Positions 1-7,723 of a stretch of 43,062 nucleotides of DNA are shown here, piece by piece; positions within the stretch are counted from its first letter, which is position 1, and each line of letters begins with the position of its first letter. Source of the stretch: an uncultured Ruminococcus sp. (GTDB lineage: Bacteria > Bacillota > Clostridia > Oscillospirales > Ruminococcaceae); the NCBI GenBank assembly GCA_947176075.1, contig CAMWPG010000004.1:1-43062 (forward strand), given 5' to 3'. The position numbers were made by a program, and so were the translations under genes. The notes under the pieces were generated by a model that was not told where the DNA came from, searched no databases, and saw only the letters and a program-made list of their open reading frames with translations.

Positions 1-21
1 AAATATTATTTTAAGATAAAG

Positions 22-60
22 AATCTGCCGCACTTTGGCATAAGTGCGGCAGATTTTTTT
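22..60 (+). terminator. Rho-independent terminator of a gene left of the window
   Basis: A perfect 14-bp stem (22-35 with 42-55, loop 36-41) is followed by a run of seven T on the plus strand. It would end a rightward gene lying before position 1. In the other direction it is followed only by a mixed A/T tract, so it may also serve the leftward gene ending at 114, less efficiently. Confidence 0.85.
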
Positions 61-113
61 AACAGTATTCTTTATAAAAAATTATTGTTTTTTGAGCAGT
101 GCTTTTAACAGAA

Positions 114-1469
114 TCAAAGCTTTTTCTTTTTGCTTTCAATCATTGCAAGCAGATCGTCTACAGAAGCATTATCAACAGAAGCGCTGCGATTTTTTGATGA
201 GAAGTAAGAACGTGCAGCAGGCTGTGATTTCTGTGTTGGAGTTGGAGCAGCTTCAGAAGTAGATTTTGCCAATGGATTGCCGTTTAATATATCATCTAAA
301 TTATGCTTCTTGAATGATGAAATAGAACTGTTGCTTCTAAATACCCTTCCGCCTGATGTTCCGTCAGCTTCATGTGCGCCACGGTATGAAGGCTGTTCCT
401 GAGCAAATGTAACGGGTGATTCGGTTATAGTAGGCGAGCTTTCAGCCTGACCTGTAGAATATTTTCCTACATAATCATTATAATCATTTTCAATTGGCTG
501 AACAGATTGAACAGGCTGAACGGGTTGAACAGGCTGCATAGGCTGATCATATGGTGCGTTGTTAAGGATAGGAATGTCTTTCTGCGCCTTAAACTGCATA
601 GTACGAGCTTTTTGATATGGTGAATTAGGATTTACAGCCTTAGGTGTGAAGTTTTGTGCAATTGATACACGCTTGCGGTCAAGAGTGCTTGTATTTGTTA
701 TTTCCGGCGTATAGAGCGGTGCAGAATGTTCCTGAACGAAGCTGCCTGTATTATATTCGCCGTTATCCATAGCTTCATCGAATTCTTCTTCATCGGAATA
801 GTCCTCATCATATACATCCTCGCCGGGGACTTCATCATAGCTTTCTTCAAAAGCGTATTCATCTTCTTCATGTCTGCGGTTTCTTGAACGAACGAGCTTT
901 ATGATGATCATAGTTATCAAAAGTATGCATGGAAGTGCCAGCAGCAGTATAATCCCAGGCAATGTCTGAATAAATGTTATATATGAATAAAGACCGGAAT
1001 GTTCAAATTCACATATACCGATTATTGATGTACTTGTAACAGCCGGTTCTGTTCCTACACTGTCAGCCTGCATAGTTGTAGGGTAATACAGCAGTTCTCC
1101 GGTTTCTTCGTTAGGCTCGATTCTCAGTATTCTTCGGATAGCATAGCCGTCGGAATCCTTGTCCTCAATTGGAGAAGCGTCATCCGGAGCAAGAACGCAC
1201 AGTACGGCATTATTTACTGATAACGGATCTGTACCATTGTATTCTTTTGCAAAGACAACAGTTTCTGCATGAATAGAAGCAGAATCATCTTCAAAATCAG
1301 TAACTTCCATAGCAGAACTTTTTTGCATATAAAGATAGTATCCGAAAAGCTTTGGCGTATCTTTTTTTGCAAAAAGAATTGTTGTAAACAATGTTGCTGC
1401 CGCAACCAGAATCAGGATGATTGAGACGATCACTCCGAGTGCGGAGGTAGCCTTGTTCTTCTTTTTCAT
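114..1469 (-). CDS. Signal peptidase I-like membrane protein without catalytic residues
   Basis: A 451-aa protein started at the ATG preceded by AAGGAAGG; a longer frame upstream has no ribosome site. A first membrane helix (about residues 10-34) is followed by an outside domain (about 35-165) and a second helix (about 168-192), then a long acidic, Gln/Pro-rich cytoplasmic tail with repeated PVQ units. The fold order resembles SipW/ER-type signal peptidases: an SGSM-like box, an HRI-like box, an IIGK-like strand, then a second helix. The key positions differ: the nucleophile box reads SSAM (Ala53 where the catalytic Ser is expected) and the HRI-like box reads IRRI (Arg112). The family match is my reading by motif order, not by search, so an unrelated two-helix protein is possible. 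It is monocistronic with its own promoter and probably non-enzymatic. Confidence 0.6.
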   Translation of the reverse strand: MKKKNKATSALGVIVSIILILVAAATLFTTILFAKKDTPKLFGYYLYMQKSSAMEVTDFEDDSASIHAETVVFAKEYNGTDPLSVNNAVLCVLAPDDASPIEDKDSDGYAIRRILRIEPNEETGELLYYPTTMQADSVGTEPAVTSTSIIGICEFEHSGLYSYITFIQTLPGIILLLALPCILLITMIIIKLVRSRNRRHEEDEYAFEESYDEVPGEDVYDEDYSDEEEFDEAMDNGEYNTGSFVQEHSAPLYTPEITNTSTLDRKRVSIAQNFTPKAVNPNSPYQKARTMQFKAQKDIPILNNAPYDQPMQPVQPVQPVQSVQPIENDYNDYVGKYSTGQAESSPTITESPVTFAQEQPSYRGAHEADGTSGGRVFRSNSSISSFKKHNLDDILNGNPLAKSTSEAAPTPTQKSQPAARSYFSSKNRSASVDNASVDDLLAMIESKKKKL

Positions 1470-1506
1470 AATGAAACCTTCCTTTAGACTAAATGTAATT
1501 ATAATT

Positions 1507-1535
1507 ATTATATCACACTTCAAAACAAAATTCAA
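1507..1535 (-). promoter_or_regulatory. Sigma-A promoter of the signal peptidase-like gene
   Basis: On the minus strand TTGAAT, 17 bases, then TATAAT preceded by TGA (an extended -10). It lies about 40 bases before the chosen start. The same TGTGATATAAT form recurs at 9716 and 24144 on the minus strand. Confidence 0.75.
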
Positions 1536-1691
1536 TAACAAATTGGGAATTTCTAAGTTTTTTTGTAGAAAGAACCATACAAGCGCCTTATTTGAGCAAA
1601 ATCCTGTCAAAACGCCGAAATATTTAAGGAGAATAAGATATACAGCATAAAATAAAAAAGCTGAGGTGTGATAAAAAACAGATATTATAGC

Positions 1692-1720
1692 TTGACAAGA
1701 TAATATTTGTATGATATAAT
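1692..1720 (+). promoter_or_regulatory. Sigma-A promoter of tRNA-Thr
   Basis: TTGACA at 1692-1697 and TATAAT at 1715-1720 with a 17-base spacer, a perfect consensus, placed 15 bases before the tRNA. Confidence 0.92.
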
Positions 1721-1735
1721 TAACTTATAAAAATT

Positions 1736-1811
1736 GCTTGTGTAGCACAGTTGGTAGTGCAGCTCATTCGTAATGAGCAGGTCGCAGGTTCGAATCCCGT
1801 CACAAGCTCCA
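1736..1811 (+). tRNA. tRNA-Thr (anticodon CGT)
   Basis: A 76-nt cloverleaf with a perfect 7-bp acceptor stem (GCTTGTG with CACAAGC), a D stem GCAC/GTGC, an anticodon stem GCTCA/TGAGC around loop TTCGTAA, and encoded CCA. The anticodon CGT reads ACG (Thr). The T stem (GCAGG with CCCGT) has one A-C mismatch and one G-T pair, slightly weaker than usual. Confidence 0.95.
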
Positions 1812-1816
1812 TTAAG

Positions 1817-1851
1817 AAAAAGCCATGCAGTTATGATTGCATGGCTTTTTT
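1817..1851 (+). terminator. Terminator of tRNA-Thr
   Basis: AAAAAGCCATGCA (1817-1829) pairs perfectly with TGCATGGCTTTTT (1838-1850), followed by further T. It starts six bases after the tRNA. Confidence 0.9.
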
Positions 1852-1922
1852 GTGTTTTCATGTCGAATTGTAAAAATAATGTATTATGCAATATTTATGA
1901 TGTAAAACGCTATTTTTATTTT

Positions 1923-1950
1923 TTGAGTTATGGTATATAATATATATAAT
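1923..1950 (+). promoter_or_regulatory. Likely promoter of the pectinase operon
   Basis: TTGAGT at 1923-1928, a 16-base spacer and TATAAT at 1945-1950; a second TATAAT overlaps at 1936-1941. The stretch is very A/T-rich, so the exact start is uncertain. Confidence 0.55.
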
Positions 1951-1976
1951 AAATAATTATTAGGAGGCAAAGATTC

Positions 1977-4697
1977 ATGATTGTGAAGAAAACGGTTACA
2001 ATTCTTACAATAGGCAGTATTTTTTTAGGCAGCGCAATGCAGGGTAATTTTGCATCTGCTGCAAATCACGCCCGTGTTGGTGTACATGATCCATCTATCA
2101 TAAAGCTTGAGGATGACAGCTACTATATTATAGGCTCACATCTTGCGGCAGCCCGTTCTGCTGATCTTGGAAGCTGGACATTTACCGCAAATTCAGCAGC
2201 AGGAACTAAGAATACCACATTTTTTAAAGATATTTATACTGATCTTGCAGTTCCCGCAGCATGGTCGTCGCTGTCTAATGCAAATTATGATCTTTCAGGT
2301 AATCTCTGGGCGCCCGATATAATTTATAATAAGTCACTCGGCAAATATTGTATGTATCTTAGCGTAAACGGCGATAACTATAAATCGTCGATCGTAATGT
2401 GTACATCAGATAATATAGACGGTCCTTATACTTATGTTGATACTATAGTGTATTCAGGATTTAATAATTCCGGTACATTCAATTATTCAAAAACAGATGT
2501 CCCCAAGGTTTTGGGCAATAATCCGGATCTGTCACGATACCTTAATAATAAAGGAGAATGGAACCCGGATTATGGTACAAATGCCATAGATCCTGCTGTA
2601 TTCTATGATGAAAGCGGTAATCTTTGGATGATATACGGCTCATGGTTCGGCGGACTTTTTATGCTTGAGCTTGATGAAAATACAGGTCTGCGTGATTACA
2701 GCGTAAAATACGAAACAGTTCCTGATGCTTCAGATGCATATATGGGCATAAAGGCTGCCGGAGGACACTGGGTATCAGGCGAAGGTCCTTATATTGAATA
2801 TATGGAAGATCCTGATACTGGAAAAGGCTATTATTATTTGTTTGTATCCTATGGATGCTTTAATAATGACGGCGGATACAATATGCGTATTTTTAGAAGT
2901 GAATATCCGGCAGGTCCGTATACAGACCAGAATGGTAATTCCGCAATTTATAAGACAGGCGGAGACAATATCAGCGGCAATATCGGTATGCGTCTTATGA
3001 GCAACTATAAGTGGAACTGCAATGACCGTCCTAATAAGGCTCAGGGTCACAACTCAGTTCTTATGGATGATGACGGAAAGCTGTTTGTTATTTATCACAA
3101 TAAATTTGATGACAATTACGGTTTTCACGAGGTTCGTGTTCACCAGCTCATAATGAATGAGGACGGTTGGCCTGTTGCTGCACCATACGAATACGTTCCG
3201 GGAGAGGCGTTTTCCGATGTTCCGCATACTATAGAGGCGGTTACAGGTGAGTATGAATTTATATTCCACAAGCTTAACCAGAAAATTGTTGCAGATCAGG
3301 CAACTAGCGGCAATAATGCAGAGGTGCAGTATTCTCAGAATATCACTTTGAATCCTGATGGTACTGTAACTGGCGATGTGACCGGCAGCTGGACTATGTC
3401 AGAAAATTCAGCTGATATGACATTTACTTATAATGGTACTATTTATAAAGGAAGCTTTATTATACAAGCTGATGAATCGGCTGATATGGTTAAGAAGATG
3501 ACATTTACAGCTACAGGGAATAACACCTGTATATGGGGCAGCAAAAAGGCAGCATATGATTTCTCAAAGGATCTGGTAAATGCTGCACAAAGCGGCAGTA
3601 AGCTTATATATAATGCAGCTTCAGTACAGGGCTCGGGAGAATCTGTAAGGCTCAGCGGTACAAGTTTCTCCAGCGGAATACCTTATTATATAACGAATAA
3701 GTTCAGCGGAAAGGTACTTGATCTAAAAGACGGCATTACTGATGACAATGCACAATTGCAGCAATGGGAACTAAGCGGCGGAAGTCATCAGGAATGGCGC
3801 ATAGTTGCTGTTGATGATACTTATTGTAAAATTCTTTCGATGAAGGAGGAATCAAAGTGCGTTACCATTGATGGTAATGACGGTGCTGACGGGCTGAACG
3901 TTGTACTTAAAACATATACAGGCGAGGATAATCAGCTTTTCAGAATAGTTCAGAACAGAGCATTCTGCGGTATTGTGTCAAAGTGTTCCGGTGAAAAAGC
4001 AGGTCTTGATGTATACGAGTGGTCAGAAGAAAACGGCGGCATTATTAAACAGTGGAATTACTGGGGCGGTGCTTGTCAGATGTGGAAGCTTACTCCTGTA
4101 AGACCGGAGGTCACTGACGGCAAATATTCTGTAAGAAATGTAAACAGCGGGCGTTTTATCACAGAAAACAGCGGCAATGCAGTTCAAGGTGAGGAAAGCA
4201 GCTGGACATTTACAAAACAGTCTGATGGCACGTACACTATTCAGGCAGAAAACGGAAGAGCCTTGACAGTGGAAAAAGGTTCTGCTGAGGACGGCGCAAA
4301 TATTTCTCTTGAAGAGTTTAGCGGCAGCATTGAACAGAAATTTATTCTGCACTGTAACAGTGATGGTTCATATACGCTTCTGAGCGCTGTATCAGGCGGT
4401 AAGTCGTGCGCTGATGTATATGGAATAAGTCTTGATGACGGTGCTAATATATGTCAGTGGAATTATTGGGGCGGCAATGGTCAGAAATTTATTTTAGAGC
4501 CTGCGGCTTTTGAAAGCTATCCTGTTATAGGTGATGTAAATGCTGACGGTGTATTCAGTATGCTTGATATAATTATGATGCAGAAATATCTGATTAATAC
4601 AGGCAGCCTTACAGATCCGCTTGCGGGAGATGTATGCGAGGACGGAAGTCTTAATATATTTGACCTTAGCGTTATGAAACAAATGCTTGAAAATTAA
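1977..4697 (+). CDS. Secreted GH43 arabinanase-like enzyme with ricin-type lectin and dockerin
   Basis: A 906-aa multidomain enzyme, probably cutting alpha-1,5-arabinan side chains of pectin. Order: signal peptide (1-28, ending ASA); GH43 five-bladed propeller (about 30-405); a beta domain resembling the GH43_C module of endo-arabinanases (about 415-535); two ricin-type beta-trefoil regions (about 565-705 and 712-842) with QxW-like motifs; type I dockerin (850-905). The three GH43 acidic residues are visible: Asp38 in VHDPS, Asp205 in NAIDPA and Glu269 in SGEGPY. The ribosome site TAGGAGG sits 8 bases before ATG. It is followed after 16 bases by a PL11 lyase in the same operon. Endo-arabinanase is the best call; another GH43 activity on arabinose-containing polymers cannot be excluded. 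Confidence 0.88.
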   Translation: MIVKKTVTILTIGSIFLGSAMQGNFASAANHARVGVHDPSIIKLEDDSYYIIGSHLAAARSADLGSWTFTANSAAGTKNTTFFKDIYTDLAVPAAWSSLSNANYDLSGNLWAPDIIYNKSLGKYCMYLSVNGDNYKSSIVMCTSDNIDGPYTYVDTIVYSGFNNSGTFNYSKTDVPKVLGNNPDLSRYLNNKGEWNPDYGTNAIDPAVFYDESGNLWMIYGSWFGGLFMLELDENTGLRDYSVKYETVPDASDAYMGIKAAGGHWVSGEGPYIEYMEDPDTGKGYYYLFVSYGCFNNDGGYNMRIFRSEYPAGPYTDQNGNSAIYKTGGDNISGNIGMRLMSNYKWNCNDRPNKAQGHNSVLMDDDGKLFVIYHNKFDDNYGFHEVRVHQLIMNEDGWPVAAPYEYVPGEAFSDVPHTIEAVTGEYEFIFHKLNQKIVADQATSGNNAEVQYSQNITLNPDGTVTGDVTGSWTMSENSADMTFTYNGTIYKGSFIIQADESADMVKKMTFTATGNNTCIWGSKKAAYDFSKDLVNAAQSGSKLIYNAASVQGSGESVRLSGTSFSSGIPYYITNKFSGKVLDLKDGITDDNAQLQQWELSGGSHQEWRIVAVDDTYCKILSMKEESKCVTIDGNDGADGLNVVLKTYTGEDNQLFRIVQNRAFCGIVSKCSGEKAGLDVYEWSEENGGIIKQWNYWGGACQMWKLTPVRPEVTDGKYSVRNVNSGRFITENSGNAVQGEESSWTFTKQSDGTYTIQAENGRALTVEKGSAEDGANISLEEFSGSIEQKFILHCNSDGSYTLLSAVSGGKSCADVYGISLDDGANICQWNYWGGNGQKFILEPAAFESYPVIGDVNADGVFSMLDIIMMQKYLINTGSLTDPLAGDVCEDGSLNIFDLSVMKQMLEN

Positions 4698-4713
4698 ATA
4701 AGGAGTAATTATA

Positions 4714-7635
4714 ATGAAAACAAAAAAACGAATTTTATCTTTGATGCTTGCCTCTGCCGTTACACTTACAGCGGCTGGAGGGATTTCTGCGCAGACTGTC
4801 AGCCTTGAAGTGTCTGCTGCAAATAATACGCAAAGCAATGTTGTGGAGTATCTCGACAGAGGTATATGTGCTGTCAATACAGGTGCGGGAATGCTCGTAA
4901 ACTGGCGTTTTCTTGCATCTGATCCGGATGATGCAGTATACCGCCTTTACCGTGGCAGCGATCTTATCTATATGAGTACAGATAAGGATAATTCATATTC
5001 AAAGGGTGCGACCTGCTTTCTTGACAAAGACGGAAATTCAGGTTCTTCATACAGGGTTGAATGTCTTAGCGGTTCTAAGGTGATCTCAAACGACAGCTGC
5101 TCTATTATTTCAAATAATGCCTATTTTGATATAAAGCTTGATCGTCCCGGTTCTCAGTATACGCCTAATGATATGTCTGTCGGCGACGTTGACGGCGACG
5201 GCGTTTATGAGCTGTTTTTGAAATGGGATCCTTCAAACTCAAAGGATAATTCTCAGAAGGGCAAAACCGACAATGTTTACATAGACTGCTATACGCTCAG
5301 CGGCAAAAAGCTCTGGAGAATAGATCTTGGTGTTAATATAAGAGCAGGTGCGCATTATACGCAGTTCTTTGTTGCAGACTTCGACCTTGACGGCAAGGCT
5401 GAAATGTGCTGTAAGACTGCTGACGGTACTAAAGATGGAACAGGCAAGGTTATCGGCGATGGTTCTAAGGATTACCGCAATTCGTCCGGCTTTATAATTA
5501 CAGGAGCTGAATATTATACTCTTTTTGACGGCGTAACAGGTGCTGCGCTTGATACTGTAAATTATGAACCTGACAGAGGAAATACAAAGGCATGGGGAAA
5601 GAGCACAGACGCTACAAATCGTGTAGACCGTTTCTGGGGAATGACAGCATATCTCGACGGAGTGCATCCATGCGTTGTTACAGGACGAGGATATTATGGC
5701 AGAATGACTGCAACAGCTTACGCTGTTGAAAACAAGAAGCTTAAAAAGCTTTGGATGTTCGATACGGGAACAAGCAGCAGTACGCCAGGATACGGCGACG
5801 GAAATCATAACTCCATGCCTGCTGATGTTGACGGTGACGGCAAGCAAGAGATAATAACAGGTTCTACCTGTATTGATGATAACGGAAAGCTGCTCTGGAA
5901 TTTAAATAAAGGACATGGCGACGCTATGCACGTAGGCGATCTTGACCCGAACAATCCGGGAATAGAAGCGTGGATATGTCATGAGGATAAGCCATACGGT
6001 GTATCACTTGTCGATTGTGATACTGGAAAGATCCTTTTCCATAATGACGGCTCAGGCGATACAGGCAGATGCTGCGGTGATAATGTATGGGCAGGAAATC
6101 CTGGTGCAGAGCTTTGGGGAAATCGTGAAGCTGACAATTCCACACCTGTCAAAAATGTAAAGGGAGAGACTCTTTCATGTCGCAGACCAGCTATCAACTT
6201 CCTGAGCTATTGGGACGGTGATTTAGAACGTGAGATACTCGACGGATACACAGATTCTCCTGCTACTATTTCTAAAATCAATGAAAAGGGTACTATTGAT
6301 ACACTGCTGACAACAGATGGATATTATACCTGTAACACAACAAAGGGTACCCCATGTCTTTCCGCTGATATTTTCGGCGACTGGCGTGAAGAGCTTATCG
6401 TTCGTGCAGCCTCAGGAGATGCTATCAGAATTTATGCTACCACTTATGATACTGACTACAGAGTTCAGTGTTTGATGCACGATCCGCATTACCGTGCACA
6501 GGTATCTGCTCAGAATACGGCATACAATCAGCCGCCGCATACAAGCTTTTTCCTTGGTACAGGATATGATATTCCTGAGCGTCCTAAGTGTACTGTAAAT
6601 GGCAGCACAGTGACATATATCTCTGCATTTGAAACTATCGAGGCTGAAAGCTACAGCGATCAGTCTGGCGTAAAGACTGAGGATTGCTCAGAGGGCGGAC
6701 AGAATGTAGGATACATTGAAAATGGCGATTATATTATGTTCAAGAATGTTGACTTTGAGGATGGCGCTAAGAGTATTACGGTTCGTGCTGCCGGAAGTGG
6801 AGCAAACATTGAAATTTATCTTGATAGTTTAAACGGTTCTCCTGCTGCAACGCTTAAATATTCAGGCTCAGGCAATTGGCAGAACTGGGAAGATGCTTCG
6901 TTTAATATATCTGCTATAAGCGGAAAGCATGATCTTTATCTGAAGTTTATAGGCGGCGAGGGATTTCTTCTGAATATAAATAATTTTGTGTTCAGTAAAA
7001 ACGCCATTGTGATTCCTAAAAACGGAAACCTTATAAAGAATCTGATAGTAAAGGATGAGGAACACAGTGATGACTGGAATATAGCTTCAGCAGGCGGTAA
7101 GGACTTGCCGATATTTGGCGACAGAGACTTTACATTTACAGAGTTCCCTGAGAATCTCTCTGTTGTAGAAGCAGTCAGAACGGCGTGTGATTCCAAGTAT
7201 TTTGTCAATGATCTTGCAGAATTTACCGCAGCGGAAGATTTTACTCTGTATATAGCTGTTGATTCGAGAGTAGAAACCATTCCGGAATGGCTGGGCAGCT
7301 ATGAAAAAACTGAAATGATATGTAAAAGCTCAAATGATGTAACATTTACAATATATAAAAAGGATATTTTAAAGGATGAGGTTGTAACGCTCGGTACAAA
7401 TGGTCAGAGCGCTTACTGTGTTAATTATTCTGTATTTATTGCAAAGGAAAATGCTCCTGCAAAGGTTATCGGAGATGTTAATGCAGACGGTATATTCAGT
7501 ATGCTTGATATTGCGATGATGCAGAAGTATCTTGTAAGTGCAGGCAGTCTTACTGATCCGCTGGCAGGTGATGTATGCGAGGATGGAAATCTTAACGTTT
7601 TTGATCTTGTTGTTATGAAGGAAATGATAAAATAA
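4714..7635 (+). CDS. Rhamnogalacturonan lyase, PL11, with CBM6-like module and dockerin
   Basis: A 973-aa secreted enzyme that should cleave the rhamnogalacturonan I backbone by beta-elimination. A signal peptide (about 1-35) leads into a PL11 catalytic beta-propeller (about 40-630) with several calcium-binding loops (DVDGDGVYE, DFDLDGKAE, DVDGDGKQE). A CBM6-like module follows (about 638-758; IEAESY start and a GYIENGDY motif), then a beta-rich segment of about 145 residues that I cannot name, then a dockerin (919-972). AAGGAG precedes the ATG. The dockerin is nearly identical to that of the upstream GH43 protein, so both should dock on the same cohesin, and side-chain plus backbone enzymes would act together on pectin. 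Confidence 0.92.
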   Translation: MKTKKRILSLMLASAVTLTAAGGISAQTVSLEVSAANNTQSNVVEYLDRGICAVNTGAGMLVNWRFLASDPDDAVYRLYRGSDLIYMSTDKDNSYSKGATCFLDKDGNSGSSYRVECLSGSKVISNDSCSIISNNAYFDIKLDRPGSQYTPNDMSVGDVDGDGVYELFLKWDPSNSKDNSQKGKTDNVYIDCYTLSGKKLWRIDLGVNIRAGAHYTQFFVADFDLDGKAEMCCKTADGTKDGTGKVIGDGSKDYRNSSGFIITGAEYYTLFDGVTGAALDTVNYEPDRGNTKAWGKSTDATNRVDRFWGMTAYLDGVHPCVVTGRGYYGRMTATAYAVENKKLKKLWMFDTGTSSSTPGYGDGNHNSMPADVDGDGKQEIITGSTCIDDNGKLLWNLNKGHGDAMHVGDLDPNNPGIEAWICHEDKPYGVSLVDCDTGKILFHNDGSGDTGRCCGDNVWAGNPGAELWGNREADNSTPVKNVKGETLSCRRPAINFLSYWDGDLEREILDGYTDSPATISKINEKGTIDTLLTTDGYYTCNTTKGTPCLSADIFGDWREELIVRAASGDAIRIYATTYDTDYRVQCLMHDPHYRAQVSAQNTAYNQPPHTSFFLGTGYDIPERPKCTVNGSTVTYISAFETIEAESYSDQSGVKTEDCSEGGQNVGYIENGDYIMFKNVDFEDGAKSITVRAAGSGANIEIYLDSLNGSPAATLKYSGSGNWQNWEDASFNISAISGKHDLYLKFIGGEGFLLNINNFVFSKNAIVIPKNGNLIKNLIVKDEEHSDDWNIASAGGKDLPIFGDRDFTFTEFPENLSVVEAVRTACDSKYFVNDLAEFTAAEDFTLYIAVDSRVETIPEWLGSYEKTEMICKSSNDVTFTIYKKDILKDEVVTLGTNGQSAYCVNYSVFIAKENAPAKVIGDVNADGIFSMLDIAMMQKYLVSAGSLTDPLAGDVCEDGNLNVFDLVVMKEMIK

Positions 7636-7641
7636 TATGTG

Positions 7642-7675
7642 AAAAAGAGCTGATGCAGAATAACGCATCAGCTCT
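7642..7675 (-). terminator. Terminator between convergent genes
   Basis: An 11-bp perfect stem (7646-7656 with 7665-7675). On the minus strand it is followed by TTTTTC, so it best serves the leftward SH3b/dockerin gene; on the plus strand the T tract is weak, but it could still end the pectinase operon. Confidence 0.75.
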
Positions 7676-7723
7676 AATTTATAGTCAAATGTTTTTAACT
7701 TTTGTTTTATTGAGATAATTATC

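Noticed and set aside
481-550. Short repeats in the signal peptidase-like gene as a CRISPR or minisatellite
   Set aside because: They are in-frame PVQ codon repeats of a low-complexity protein tail.
5239-5847. 202-aa minus-strand frame inside the PL11 gene
   Set aside because: Opposite a well-supported lyase domain, Cys/Ser/Ile-rich, no ribosome site: a chance frame.
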